Of a stretch of 64,000 nt of DNA, positions 36,204 to 48,535 are shown one piece after another. Both the position numbers and the translations under genes were made by a program. The DNA comes from Diphasiastrum complanatum. Taxonomy: Eukaryota > Streptophyta > Lycopodiopsida > Lycopodiales > Lycopodiaceae. Location: NCBI GenBank assembly GCA_029204225.1, contig CM055107.1:27000572-27064571 (forward strand), given 5' to 3'. The first letter of the stretch is position 1. Every line of letters begins with the position of its first letter. The notes beneath the pieces are model-generated. The model saw only the letters and a list, made by a program, of their open reading frames with translations. It searched no databases and was not told where the DNA came from.

Positions 36204-36684
36204 TTATGTCCATGTCCTGTATAAGGGAATTGGAATAATTCATGACGTGGATAGCCAATCACTCCACTTGTATGTGATTAGTAGTTATGCTACGTCATTC
36301 CGGACGTGGTCGATACAAGTAATTAATAATCATATGAGGGCCCAGACCTATAATTGGACATAGGAGCACTTGCATGGTGTCTGACTGATATAATGCAAGG
36401 AGGTCAATTGCTTAATATAGGCTGCATGGGGATCCTAAGGGAAATATTCTCTCTTTGGAGAGAGAATACTTACCATGGAAACTCACCCATCTCCTATTGA
36501 GAATTCAATTTCTTAAGCCAGGTTTTCCTCTCCTCTCTTGTATTCATTCACTGTGGCTTGGGGGTGAAGGGTTAGGGTATTGACTAGCCTCTTCATGTAG
36601 GTTGGGTGGTTTATGCTCCACAGGTGTCCTTTTGATTTGCATGTGATAGGATTCTTGAAGATCTTCACTTGGCTATCGTTATAA
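36204..36684 (+). repeat. Candidate 5' LTR of gypsy element F
   Basis: It starts TGTTATGTCCATG, resembles the LTR fragment of element E at 14602, and ends just before a primer-site-like TGGTATTAGAGC. The 3' edge does not end in a clean CA, so it has decayed. The partner LTR is missing because element F is cut off at 39876. Confidence 0.5.
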
Positions 36685-36685
36685 G

Positions 36686-36697
36686 TGGTATTAGAGC
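36686..36697 (+). other. Primer binding site of element F
   Basis: TGGTATTAGAGC differs by one base from the initiator Met-tRNA primer site and is followed by CTGGATCAC. It is positioned about 800 bp before the gag start. Confidence 0.6.
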
Positions 36698-37494
36698 CTG
36701 GATCACATCAACCAGGAGGTGGGGCTTGAGGATCTTGGAATTTGCAACTTTTTTGGTGTATCTCTTTGCTTGTTCTTCCAGGTGGTGGAATTCACATCCA
36801 AGTAGGTGGCTTCTCAGATCCTTGGTGTACTTTTAGCCTAATGATCTTAGTGGATTTGCTCCATGAATTTTGATGGAAATCATAGGCTTTTTGATAGTTT
36901 TAGTGAATTTTTCACCTAGAATTGAGGTTTTTTGCTTGGAATTGATGATGCATGCATGCTTGTAACTTAGTGTGTTGCTTGTCTGTTGATGGAAACATAT
37001 GAATTGACTTGTATGCATGCTTGGATGCATAATCAGTAGATTGATCAGTAGATTTCATGCATGAATTTATTTTTGAAAATTCTAGATCAAAAAGCAAATT
37101 TCATAGTGGATAGGCTATTTACGAAAATCTTTTCATTTTTTCGAAAAAGTTAATGCATGTCAAGTCTGATGCATGCAGGATCTTTCGAAACGATCTCTAT
37201 TTGTGGCAGTGCCTATGAATTTGATAAATCGATCTTTTTAATCAATTTTCACAGTTGGTCCATTTCGAGCAGATTTTTGAAAATCCCAGTTTTTCGTAAA
37301 TTTTTAAATTTTTTGGTCCTAAAAGTTGTTGTTGTTTAATCCGGTCTGATATTGATTTGACAAAATTTGCTTAATTAAGTGAAAGACCTTGTTGTGAGAT
37401 ATCAGCCCATTATGAAGGTCTTGAACATTTCACTTATTAGTTGATAATTTGGATCTCGACTAATTAAGCTAATTTTGCATGTCAGAAAATCAAT

Positions 37495-38370
37495 ATGGCA
37501 GATGGTGATGCAAATGTAGCTCTTGATGGTCAGGTGCCTATGCCGACCTATTTGTAGATTTGCCAATCGTTAAGCCAAGCGCTTAATGAAATAGACAACA
37601 GGAACACTGTTAAGGATCAACAAAAGGAGGTACTGTTAAATCAAGTGAAAACTTTATCCACACCAAATTTGGGTTTTCAACCTGAACCATTATTGGGAGA
37701 GAAGAAAGAGAAAAAACTCGAAGTTGTAGATGACTGGTTATCCAAGTGGACTGGTTATTTTAATCTACACGAAATTCTTGAAGAAAAAAAGATTGAGAGT
37801 GTTATTTTGTTCTTCCGTGGTAAAGCTTCGTCGTGGTGGCGTGACCTTCAACCTAAACCTACCACATGGGATGAGTTTATGGAAGTGTTCAAAAAGTCGT
37901 TTGTGGTTGTAGACGACTCTATCAAAGATTTGTTAACTACAAAATGGGTATTCAGAGTTTGGACTCGTACCTGCAAGATTTTATGGATTTATGGAATAAA
38001 GTTCCCTCATTCGATGCAAAACTAGCACTGTGGCAGTTTATCCTAGGTCTGCTTGCAGATTATCAGAATGAGTGTAAGTGTAATGTACTTCAAACTTTCA
38101 ATGACGTCGTATGAGTTGTGAAAGCGTATGATTCCATAGTGGTCGCATCTAGAAAACAATTACAAGCTAATCCATCTGGATCACCCGGAACCCCAGCTAG
38201 AAGAAAGGAAAGAAAACAGTTTGTGGTAATAAAAAATATATGTACTCTGACCAACTAGATCAAGCTGCATTTGAGTTTAGAAAAAAAAAACATTTGTCTC
38301 GGAAAAAGGCTAGAAGGACCAGTGTGTATTTTCATTGTAGTAAGTCTGAACACGTTATGAAATTCTGCCC
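37495..38370 (+). pseudogene. Element F gag
   Basis: This is a Ty3/gypsy gag starting at ATG 37495 (MADGDANVALDGQVPMP). An early TAG lies about 20 codons in. The capsid core contains WLSKWTGYFNLHEILEE, ILFFRGKASSWWRDL and TTWDEFMEVFKKSF. A frameshift near 37925 moves the rest to the next frame (LDSYLQDFMDLWNKV, LALWQFILGLLADYQNEC). The zinc knuckle near 38325 has lost its first Cys (YFHCSKSEHVMKFC). Several stops follow. Confidence 0.8.
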
Positions 38371-38429
38371 AGAATGAAAAAAAACGCGCAACTCAAGTTA
38401 TTGAGATTCTAGGTAAATAAAATCTTAAG

Positions 38430-38870
38430 TTGGAAATTAATGAAGTTAATTGTGAGTGCGATTGTCCTTTTAGTATTGTTTCATTCTTGCCAAATGAATT
38501 ATTTCGTTTGAAAGACACTGTTAAAGAACATGAAGTTAGTATTTTAGTGGACAATGGATCTACTCATAATTTTATTAACTCTAGTCTTGTGCAGAAACTC
38601 GGTCTGGAAACTGAAGCCAATAACCATAGATATCAAGTATATCTAGCTTTAGGTGCGAAGTTGGAGACATGGGATGTTAAAGTTCCAAGACTCCCAATTT
38701 GGATCCAAGATTATAGAGAGTTAATAGATTTCTATGTTTTAGATTTAGCGTGTACAGATATAATTCTAAGATACGAGTGGTTATTTAATAAGCATCCTGA
38801 TATAGATTTTGAGAAGCATGTTCTCTCTTTTCAGGAGGGTAAAGAAATAGTTACATTGTTTGGAGATTAA
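38430..38870 (+). pseudogene. Element F protease
   Basis: This is a 146-codon open segment with the spacer FLPNELFRLKD and a retropepsin region reading ILVDNGSTHNFINSSLVQKL. The expected active-site triplet DS/TG is DNG here, which would be expected to abolish activity. The tail (WDVKVPRLPIWIQDYREL, LACTDIILRYEWL) closely parallels the protease of element E, so E and F belong to one family. Confidence 0.85.
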
Positions 38871-38976
38871 TATGTACATCCATGTGGGATGAGTTCATTT
38901 TCTAATGTAGTGAGTTTTTGATTCGCAGTATGAAGCTTATTCTTTATTTGCTAAGCCAATTTTAGATTTATCTGAA

Positions 38977-39876
38977 ATGCATCTAAGTAGTTGTGAATTG
39001 TCAAAGATTCTTAACTCTATAGAGCAAATTGAGAAGAATAAGATATTGTATGAATTTAAAGATGTACTTCCAAAAGAATTATCTCATGGAATATCGTTGT
39101 CTAGATCGGTAGACCATGAGATAGAGTTTATTCCAGGTAGTCACCCTATCTCTAGACAACCTTATAGTTTTCTCAGAAAGAAGAGATAGAGATTACTAAG
39201 CAAATTGATAATTACTTAAAGATGGGTCATATTCAGCCAAGTAAGTCACCTTGGGGTGCTCCTGTTCTTCTTAAATAAAAAAAAAAATGGAGGCTTCAAG
39301 TTGTGTGTGGACTACAAGGAGTTGAATAAGGTAACTATTAAAGATAGATATGCTCTGCCTCATATGGATGATCTGGTAGATCGATTGGGTGGAGCCAAAT
39401 ACTTCACAAAGATAGATCTTAGAACCAGATATTATCATATTAGGATTCATCCGAGTGATGTACAAAAGATAGGTTTTCGGATGAGATTCAGTTATGAATT
39501 TCTCGTGTTTCCTTTTGGGTTGACGAATGCACCAGCTATGTTCCAACAGATGATTAATGATCTTTTTTGTCCATATCTGGGAAAGTGTGGGGTTGTATTC
39601 TTAGATGACATTCTCATTTACAGTAAGACACTTAAGGAGCATTTGAGTCATCTTAAGACTGTCTTAGATATTCTCAGACGAGAGAAGCTTTATGCTAAAT
39701 GTGAGTTCTTTAAGCATGAGTCGGTCATAAGATCACCCATAGTGGGTTGAAGATTGATGAGAGTAAGGTCAAGACAATGCTTGAGTGGCCGATTCCGAAG
39801 ACAGTTAGAGAAGTTAAATCTTTCTCGACTTTACAGTTTTCTTTTGTAAGTCAATTGAAGAGTATGCAAAAGTTGC
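38977..39876 (+). pseudogene. Element F reverse transcriptase, truncated
   Basis: The RT begins with HEIEFIPGSHPISRQPYSF, then stops. It continues with FKLCVDYKELNKVTIKDRY, YFTKIDLRTRYYHIRI, FLVFPFGLTNAPAMFQ and the palm motif VVFLDDILIYSK. After a stop at 39748 the frame shifts to KIDESKVKTMLEWPIPKTVR. At 39876 the sequence is replaced abruptly by the LTR of element H. RNase H, integrase and the 3' LTR are missing. Confidence 0.88.
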
Positions 39877-40577
39877 TGTGAAAGTACTGTACTTTAGGAC
39901 CATAAATGGATCTACAAAAGATCCACAAGAGTGATTGGATGCTTGCTTAACAATCTATCAAAAAACTAGACACAAAAAAGTTGATCTAGATTGGCAATTT
40001 GACAAACAACAAGCATTAACAATCAAAAGCATTGATAAACATTGAAATACGAGCCCACACGTGTTTACTACAGGCTGTAGTACGGCCTTCAACCTGAGAA
40101 ACAAGTAGAAATTGATTTGGTTTCATTTGGATCACAAAAACTCAATGTACATAGTGAACTAGCTTGAGATTGCCAATGAGCTCCAAAAATTTTCTATCTT
40201 CTCACTATGGAGAGAGGGAATACATAGCAAATTCGACTTCCTTCTTGAAGTTAGGTGGATTTCCAGCATGTAATAAGGAAGTTAACTCACTCTCCTTGAC
40301 CTAAAATGAAACCCTAGTCTATTTCCTAGAGTTATGCTTGGTAGGTAGCTAGTTGGTCAAATTTTCACCTTAAACTTAGGTGTAGGTCCTATAAAGTAGG
40401 GATGACCACCAAATAGACATGACCAACTCTCTTGACTTGACCTAACCTACATTAGGATGGGTTTCCCATGTGGCATCATGGCCTCACATGTGTGGGACCC
40501 ACTTGTGTACACAATTTACACTATTCTACATGGTTTTTGATCAAGCTAGATTTGCCAATTTTTGGCAATTCTTCACA
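39877..40577 (-). repeat. LTR 1 of element H (701 bp)
   Basis: It starts TGTGAAAGTACTG and ends TTCTTCACA on the plus strand. The next bases (CTCCTCCTCAAATTT) are the complement of a purine tract, confirming minus orientation. It matches 42800-43502 with roughly twenty differences by eye. Confidence 0.88.
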
Positions 40578-40636
40578 CTCCTCCTCAAATTTAGCTTGAT
40601 CTATTTACAACTCTCTTGATAGATCAATGAAAGCTT

Positions 40637-42799
40637 TTAGAAGTGTCTAAAAAATCCAGCTACAAAGAAGGAACTTTTGAGACTCCAATAGAGAATGATG
40701 TCCATGAAGGATCTTTCACCACCTCTTAGAGGATCCCTTACAAGATGTTCTATACATGTGTCTATATACATGTAGCACACTTCAAAACTAAAAATCATGC
40801 CAAGCCATGGATTCCAAGGCATTTTGTGCACTTGAAGATACATCAATTAAAATATTAAGTGCATAAATAATGTTGCCAAAGACAACTTGTCTTGCTTGAT
40901 CCATATGATTGAGCCTAGATGGCTCCATCTTGATACTCAAGGTTCTTCTTGGAGTCCTCGGGACCTGAGCTTGAGCTTGCTCCTCCACTTGACTTGACTC
41001 CAAACCATCAATGAATCGAATAAGGTGTTGATCCAAAGGTGCTTCTTCAAGTTTACAAATCTTCCACTCTTGAAAGATCACATTTCCACCATTGACAAAT
41101 TCTTTGGTCGAAAACAAGTAGATTCTACAATCTCTACTTGAAGAGCAAAACACTACCATTATTCCTATCATTGAAATAGGATAATCTTTGGTCCTTACAT
41201 TGGAATGATCATGCACAAAGCATGTGAACACAAAGATTTCCAAAGCAAATGATGTTTCATCTTTTATGACTCTATTCAAACTATTACAAAAATAATTATC
41301 CAATGAAATTGCTTTATCAACAACAAATGTAGATTTCAAAACAGCCATTTCATTGTCTTGTCATACAAAGTAATAAACACCATGAATCTTAAAGGTAAGA
41401 AACAAGTCACCTCATGTCTACTACTACTTTCCAAAAAGTATTCAAAGATAGTAGACTCTCCAATGCTCACCACCCTTGCAAGATGCACACTTGAATGGAC
41501 AATTTGCATGCAATTTGATGACTCGGCCATTGTCATTGAGGACTCCCTTGGAACTCTCATGCTTTGAGGCTGATCCTCAAGATCTTCCTCCTTTTGATGC
41601 TCCTCCTCAATGCAAGCAAGATCACAGTTTGTCAAGATCTCCTCTTGAGTGATCTCCTCCTTTGCCAAGCTCATTCTTTCAAAAGCAACACTAGCTTCCA
41701 ACTTAAACAATCTTCCATGTTTAAATCCCTTTGCAATGCAAACATCATTCTTCAAGATGAAACAAACACCATGCTTAAAGTGGACATCCAAACCACTTTC
41801 TAAGAGTAAACCAACACTAAGCATGTTCTTGGTGATTGATGGTACATAAAGGACATTTTCTAGATCCATGCATTTTGAGGATTCTAGACACAAAGAGATG
41901 GTACCAACACCATCTATCCTACACTCTTCATCATTTGCAGTAAAGACAAACTTTTTAGCAGCATTGAAAGAGTGTAAGTTTGAGAAAAAGTCCTTTTCAC
42001 AAGACATGTGGGAGCTAGCCCCACTGTCGATCCACCAATTGTCTCTTGAATTGCTATTGCTTGTTGGTGAGGATGTAGATGCCATCAAGAATACATCTAC
42101 TTCATCCTCCTCCTCCTCCTTTGCAAGGTTTCCGTCTTTGTCCTCCTCCACTTGTGCTCTTAGCCTCTTGTAGCATTCAGATGCATAATGCCCCTTCCTT
42201 CCACAAAAGAAGCATTTTTGCTTTGACTTGTCCTTTGAGCTTGATGCATCATCCTCTTCTTTGGCCTCCTTTGGATGCTTCTTCTTTCCATTGGTCTTCT
42301 TTTTGCCCTTGACTGAGAAATTGGCTTTCTCATCACCATCCTGCAAAGACAAGGAGCTCATCCTAGATTTTGCATGGAGCATCCTACACTCTTCAGCCAC
42401 TAATACACTGTGAAGCTTTTCTATAGTTGGCAAAGTGTCTTGGATGGCAAAACTTTGGACCAAATTTGCAAAGTCATCTCCTAGACCATTAAGGACAATT
42501 TGTTTCCATCATGAATCTTCTCTCCAGTGGAAGCCAACTCCCTATTTAGAGACTTGATTCTGAGTACATAATCCTGTGCACTCTCCTCACTTCTTCTCAT
42601 GCTTTGCAAAATTTGATTTCTAAGCATAAGAACTCTAGAAGTGTTGCTAGACTCATAGATTGATTTTACAGACTCCCAAGCCTCTTTAGCACTAGTACAT
42701 GTTGATACTTCTCTCAACAAATCATTGCTCACATTCATCTTCACACAATGAAGTGCAAGCCTAGATCCCTTCTTGTATCTAGCTAACTCTTGTGAACCT
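40637..42799 (-). pseudogene. Element H gag-protease-linker reading frame, copy 1
   Basis: On the minus strand the frame starts inside gag (GSQELARYKKGSRLALHC), then KMNVSNDLLREVSTCTSAKE, a break near 42480, and then AIQDTLPTIEKLHSVLVAEE. A basic segment, the zinc knuckle CFFCGRKGHYASEC and the protease core NWWIDSGASSHMS follow. The pre-integrase start LFKLEASVAFERM is followed not by integrase but by about 230 codons ending in a region homologous to the integrase-RT linker of element A (PRTPRRTLSIKMEPSRLN). A frameshift lies at about 41340. The DSG protease motif is intact. Integrase, RT and RNase H are absent. Confidence 0.75.
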
Positions 42800-43502
42800 T
42801 GTGAAAGTACTGTACTTTAGGACCATAAATGGATCAACAAAAGATCCACAAGAGTGATTGGATGCTTGCTTAACAATCTATCAAAAAGCTATACACAAAA
42901 AACTTGATCTAGATTGGCAATTTGACAAACAACAAGCATTGATAATCAAAAGCATTGATAAACATTGAAATCCGAGCCCACACATGTGTACTACAGGCTT
43001 TAGTACGGCCTTCAACCTGATAAACAAGTAGAAATTGATTTGGTTTCATTTGCATCACAAAAACTCAATGTACATAGTGAACTAGCTTGAGATTGCCAAT
43101 GAGCTCCAAAAATTTTCTATCTTCTCACTATGGAGAGAGGGAATACATAGCAAATTCGACTTCCTTCTTGAAGTTAGGTGGATTTCCAGCATGTAATAAG
43201 GAAGTTAACTCACTCTCCTTGACCTAAAATGAAGAAACCCTAGTCTATTTCCTAGAGTTATGCTTGGTAGGTAGCTAGTTGGTCAAATTTTCACCTTAAA
43301 CTTAGGTGTAGGTCCTATAAAGTAGGGATGACCACCAAATAGACATGACCAACTCTCTTGGCTTGACCTAACCCACATTAGGACGGGTTTCCATGTGGCA
43401 TCATGGCCTCACATGTGTGGGACCCACTTGTGTACACAATTTACACTATTCTACATGGTTTTTTATCAAGCTAGATTTGCCAATTTTTGGCAATTCTTCA
43501 CA
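42800..43502 (-). repeat. LTR 2 of element H (703 bp)
   Basis: It has the same ends as LTR 1 (TGTGAAAG and CTTCACA) and a 3-bp insertion near 43233. On its left it abuts gag directly, with no primer binding site. Confidence 0.88.
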
Positions 43503-43559
43503 CTCCTCCTCAAATTTAGCTTGATCTATTTACAACTCTCTTGATAGATCAATGAAATC

Positions 43560-44652
43560 TTTTAGAAGTGTCTAAAAAATCCAGCTACAAAGAAGGAACT
43601 TTTGAGACTCCAATAGAGAATGATGTCCATGAAGGATCTTTCACCACCTCTTAGAGGATCCCTTACAAGATGTTCCATAAATGTGTCTATATACATGTAG
43701 CACACTTTAAAACTAAACATCATGCCAAGCCATGGATTCCAAGGCATTTTGTGCACTTGAAGTTACATCAATTAAAATATTAAGTGCATAAATAATGTTG
43801 CCAAAGACAACTTGTCTTGCTTGATCCATATGATTGAGCCTAGATGGCTCCATCTTGATACTCAAGGTTCTTCTTGGAGTCCTCGGGTCTTGAGCTTGCT
43901 CCTCCACTTGACTTGACTCCAAACCATCAATGAATTGAATAAGGTGTTGATCCAAAGGTGCTTCTTCAAGTTTACAAATCTTCCACTCTTGAAAGATCAC
44001 ATTTCCACCATTGACAAATTCTTTGGCTGAAAACAAGTAGATTCTACAATCTCTACTTGAAGAGCAAAACACTACCATTATTCCTATCATTGAAATAGGA
44101 TAATCTTTGGTCCTTACATTAGAATGATCATGCTCAAAGCATGTGGACCCAAATATTTTCAATACAAATGATGTTTCATCTTTTATGACACTATTCAAAC
44201 TATTACAAAAATACTTATGCAATGAAATTGCTTTATCAACAACAAATGTAGATTTCAAAGCATCCCATTTCATTGTCTTGTCATACAAAGTAATAAACAC
44301 CATGAATCTTAAAGGTAAGAAACAAGTCACCTCATGTCTACTGATACTTTCCAAAAAGTATTCAAAGATAGTAGACTCTCCAATGCTCACCACCCTTGCA
44401 AGATGCACACTTGAATGGACAATTTGCATGCAATTTGATGACTCGGACATTGTCATTGAGGACTCCCTTGGAACTCTCATGCTTTGAGGCTGATCCTCAA
44501 GATCTTCCTCCTTTTGATGCTCCTCCTCAATGCAAGCAAGATCACACTTTGCCAAGATCTCCTCTTGAGTGATCTCCTCCTTTGCCAAGCTCATTCTTTC
44601 AAAAGCAACACTAGCTTCCAACTTAAACAATCTTCCATGTTTAAATCCCTTT
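43560..44652 (-). pseudogene. Element H linker reading frame, copy 2
   Basis: This is a single open frame of about 305 codons on the minus strand (43713-44630). It runs from LFKLEAS-type residues of the pre-integrase region through an acidic stretch (EEEHQKEEDLEDQ) to PRTPRRTLSIKMEPSRLN and ends ALESMAWHDV. It is uninterrupted here, whereas copy 1 has one frameshift. The conservation of a long frame after loss of integrase and RT suggests either a young deletion or selection on the fused product. I recognise no domain in the central 150 residues beyond their likely descent from integrase flanks. Confidence 0.6.
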
Positions 44653-44870
44653 TATCAGATCGTGTTGCTGAAAAGCAATGTGTCATCCACATACAAAGTG
44701 AGGATTATAGAAGAATGTTGCACTGACTTGAAGTAGATGTTCGAATATGAAGAGCTTGGTATGTAGCTGTGATCAATAAGGAAAGTATTGATCCTTTGAA
44801 ACCATGCTCGAGTAGATTCCTTCAAGCCATAAAGTGCTTCATGGATCAGTACAATTATAAGCTAGATATA
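44653..44870 (-). pseudogene. Short copia RT fragment
   Basis: On the minus strand one frame reads LTLYVDDTLLFSN, the copia palm motif. Neighbouring frames hold pieces of the preceding RT segment. It joins element H at about 44652 and fades out by 44870. It comes from a different copia family than A or D. Confidence 0.65.
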
Positions 44871-45660
44871 CGTCAAATTAGATCAAGTTAGGTAGGAGAT
44901 TGCACCGTCAAGCCCCTATACCAGATATATCGCCTTGTACAAATGCCTCTTACCTAATGTAGAAACTCCCTGACCACCTTATCATTTTTCCCCCTATGAA
45001 ATACCCTCAAAAGTCCTAAATGGCTAAAAAATGAGTACTACTGTTATTTTTGGTAGTGTCTGTCCCTACCAATACTTTTCTCTATTGCAGATGCAAGCAT
45101 GGTCAAGTTTTTCCAGAAAAATTTCAGCCCAGCTAGAACTTAGGCTAGATTTTATATAGAACTACCATTTAAAATAAACAACGGGAGTTTCTAATTAGAA
45201 AATTTCTCAAATCTGGCAGCCAATTAAAAATTGACTATACACACTATAATCATTGATAATTTTGAATTGATAGCACCAGCTTTCCAAAATAACATTAGGC
45301 GAATAATTCCAGTGCCTATAAATAAACGCGAGTAAATCACTTCATTAGTTGTCGATTACCCGCTGATTTCTCGCCAACACTGCTAATTACTCGTAGACCA
45401 CCTTTTTCTTGCCAATAGTGATCCACCTTTACTCGCCGACTTGCCCACAACCTCCAGCCATCATTACCTTCCACATACTATTACTCATCATCTAGACCTA
45501 TTACTTGCCATCTCCCATTACTCACCATCAAAACACTATTATTACTCGTCACTTCACCCACAACCTTCCCTAATCATTCTACACCATATACTATTACTCA
45601 CCAATTATTCACCATAATACCCATTACTCACCTACAACCCATTACTCGCCATCAGATCTT
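44871..45660. other. Unassigned DNA with CATTACTCGCCAT-like repeats
   Basis: No gene was recognised. From about 45340 to 45655 the motif ATTACTCGCCATC and close variants (ATTACTCACCA, ATTACTCGTCAC) recur about ten times at irregular spacing in a C-rich, G-poor context. Confidence 0.5.
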
Positions 45661-48535
45661 TTTGACTATTCTCAACCCTATTTTTGACCCCCTAGTCCAA
45701 AATCATAGCCTGATCCATCCTAATGGCACCAAAGCATCGACGTTTGGAAGTCTTCGAGCCCCACCAGCCCATCAAAGCCCGTCATCTAGGCCCACATCAT
45801 CCTCTTGCACGATGACTTCACTGTCGACAGCCTCATCATCCCCGACTACCTCCACTTTCCTACTTTGTGTATCCAAGTTGATCATGGTCATGGTGACCAT
45901 GATGGACAACCTGAACACCATCTATAATTGGGATACAGTTCTGATCAAAGAACTGTAAGCAACTTTCAAATGCCCAAATAGGATCACCTGTGGTGGCCTC
46001 CTTACAGCCCTTGCCATAACCCACCTGAAAACCTAGGCGTCCAAACACCTCCCCACGACGCCCGAGCAGCCGACCCTTCCCAATCATGCTATTCCGATAT
46101 GATTGCGCAACTTGAGACGTCGATCTTCACTGCATCCCCAACTCCATCTCTCATCCACACCCATACTAGCCCCGCTCACACTAGCCCTGGCCACACCTCC
46201 CCCATCATCCATATCACATCCACTACCCCTAGCCCCATCCGACCATTTGTCGTTTCGCCAATCCCATTGATAGTTGTGACCTCCACCTCTATTCCTATCA
46301 TGACTCTTTCCATCACCACATCCCCCTCCACCATCATTATTACCCTTCTGCTCACATCCTTTCCAATTCACCCAACCATCATACCTACCATCACCTCCAT
46401 CACCACCCCTCTCATCACCGTCATCACCTCTCTCATCACAACCATTTTTCGTTATCACCGCCATTTCTTTGAATGCGCCACTCCCTCTACCCATCACAAC
46501 CATGTTTTTTTTGGCCAGTTGGGACACTCAGACACTAGGTTGCTGACAACCCTCACAGGCCTCCAACAACAACTCCACCAGTTACTCAATGAACAAGCTA
46601 CTGAGCAATCTCATGCCCAATTAGCGGTAGGGCAAATGCTGCAGGCTCTAACTGCTCACGTTGTGCAGGTGCAAAAAAAAAAAAAAAAAGAGAAAGAAGA
46701 GAGCTGAGCCTGGGTCCAAGCCCTTCAGGACTAGCTCGATAAAACTAAATTGGTAGCTTAACAACAAGACCAACTCGTGCAAAATCTCAAGGCTGAGTTG
46801 GATGCGAAAATAAAGCCTAGCAGACCTACCAATCAGATCATCAACACCTCGTGCTGAAATCAAGAAAGCTGGAACTGGAAAGAGAGACTCTCAAAACCAA
46901 CGAGAGATCTTGGAAGGATTTCATCTATAGCCTGGAGCGCAACATCTCCAGAGAGAAGATAACGACAACAAGAGACCCGGAAAACTTATCGTCCAAGCAG
47001 GTCACCCTGGAACTCCGAGTGAAGCAAAAAGACTAGCAGGTGCAGGCATTTTAAGTTGCTCTTGATCAAGTCGTAGTTGCTGCTGAAAAAGACACACCGG
47101 CTGCTCAAAAACTCCAACGGAAGAGGGTCGAACACTATATTAAGGACCTTTCAGCTCGGTAGATCCAAATCTATAAAGATCAACAAGCAGTCCACAAGGC
47201 CACACTAACCACACACGATATAATGGTGGCGACCCTATGTGCCACACTCCAAGAACATGAGCAGGCCCTCAAGGATGCAGACGACAAGATGAAGTTTCTT
47301 AAGAAGCAGTTCACCGTCGTTCTAGAGTTTTTCACTACTCTAGATGACAATTTATCTCTTATTTTATATTTTTTTAATAAATTAGCTTTATATTACTTTT
47401 CTCTACCATTTTCGGCTCTTCCTCTCTCAAATTCAAAAATTCTTCGCATTTATCAACTTGCACCAGAGGCTACGGGATATGTCAAAGTTAAGGACTTTGG
47501 ATACTTCTATGATATTTTCGGGAGTCTTCCATTCCGTTTTGTTGCTGGCCTCTATGCCATTATTACTTTTCCTTAGAATCGACGCTTCCAATTTGAGCTT
47601 GATCAAATGCGAGACCCCCCTCTCTACATTCCACCTCTATTTCTCCCTTTACCTTCACAACAACCATAGGTACAGTACGCACTAGAGTACAAGCTACCAG
47701 CTTCCCTAGAGCCACCATCAGAGCCCTTGTAGAGCACATCAAGCACTGTCGCACAACCACCGCCACCCTTCTCGATGCCTCCACCTAGCCTACAATGAGC
47801 TTCACGCCACTATAATTGCCATCAATACCACCTTGCCACCCTCATCCTCAGCTACAAAATTGCAATGGCACACTATAATGCCATTGTCCAATATTCATCC
47901 CTGCACCATTTTAGACTTCCCCTTCATTTAATCCACCTTCACCATCGACTACAAGCAACTTCAGCTCACTTTCTCCCATTCTGACCTCAAACTGGCGGAG
48001 ATCGCACCTTCAACCAGGATCTCCAGTACGTCGCCTATGGTAAAACAGCCACCTCCACACTCCAACACGACCCCCCTAAGTTGGAATACGCCTCTCCACC
48101 TCGCACCACCCCATGGGCTGCACTGTTTCTCCACCCCCTACCACTTCATCTCCTCCAAAAACAGACCTTTCATCCACCTCCACTATCCCCTCCCGCTCTA
48201 ATGATACTCATGGTAGACCTATTGTGGTACACAAACATTGGTACTAGAAGTTCTATACGGTATCTGATGTTGAATAGTCAGCCCTCTTTGTCAAACAATA
48301 TCCAAATATCACGACAAGAGACGACTACACATTGCCAGGAAAGGTTGAGGACCTCATAAAGATGACACCAGCCAACCTCATTGCCCTTCTGCATCCTCAA
48401 CCAAAATGGTAGAAGGTGGTGCTCATGATGCTCATGCGCAGCCCCGAGCTCATTAAAGAATATCTTATGGCTCTAGTGGCAATAAGGGCAGATCCTTCAT
48501 TCGATTCTAGAAGAAGAGCATAGATGACTTTGAAG
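45661..48535 (+). pseudogene. Decayed coding-like region, unknown product
   Basis: The plus strand shows a long stretch of coding-like DNA broken by stops and frameshifts. It begins with a Pro/Thr/Ser-rich part (46099-46500). It continues with Gln-rich and charged coiled-coil segments (LTTLTGLQQQLHQLLNEQA, LKDADDKMKFLKKQF) up to about 47350. Near 48200-48510 one frame reads DDYTLPGKVEDLIKMTPANL and LMALVAIRADPSFDSRRR. A 17-A run interrupts it at 46674. I recognise no family; a retrotransposon gag or an old host gene are both possible. Confidence 0.4.

Larger units (their letters stand above)
39877..44652 (-). mobile_element. Element H: two consecutive copies of a deleted copia
   Basis: In plus-strand order the segment reads LTR (39877-40577), internal part (40578-42799), LTR (42800-43502), internal part (43503-44652). 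All parts are minus oriented. Both internal parts lack integrase core, reverse transcriptase and RNase H, and both carry the same protease-to-linker fusion next to the purine tract. The first internal part is cut off inside gag and joins the second LTR without a primer site or leader. The second internal part is cut off just past the pre-integrase region. The offset between copies is 2,923 bp. Confidence 0.8.

Noticed and set aside
42800-43502. Elements at 39877-44652 as one complete copia with paired LTRs
   Set aside because: The second LTR has internal element sequence on both sides and no primer binding site, so the two LTRs are not a simple 5'/3' pair.
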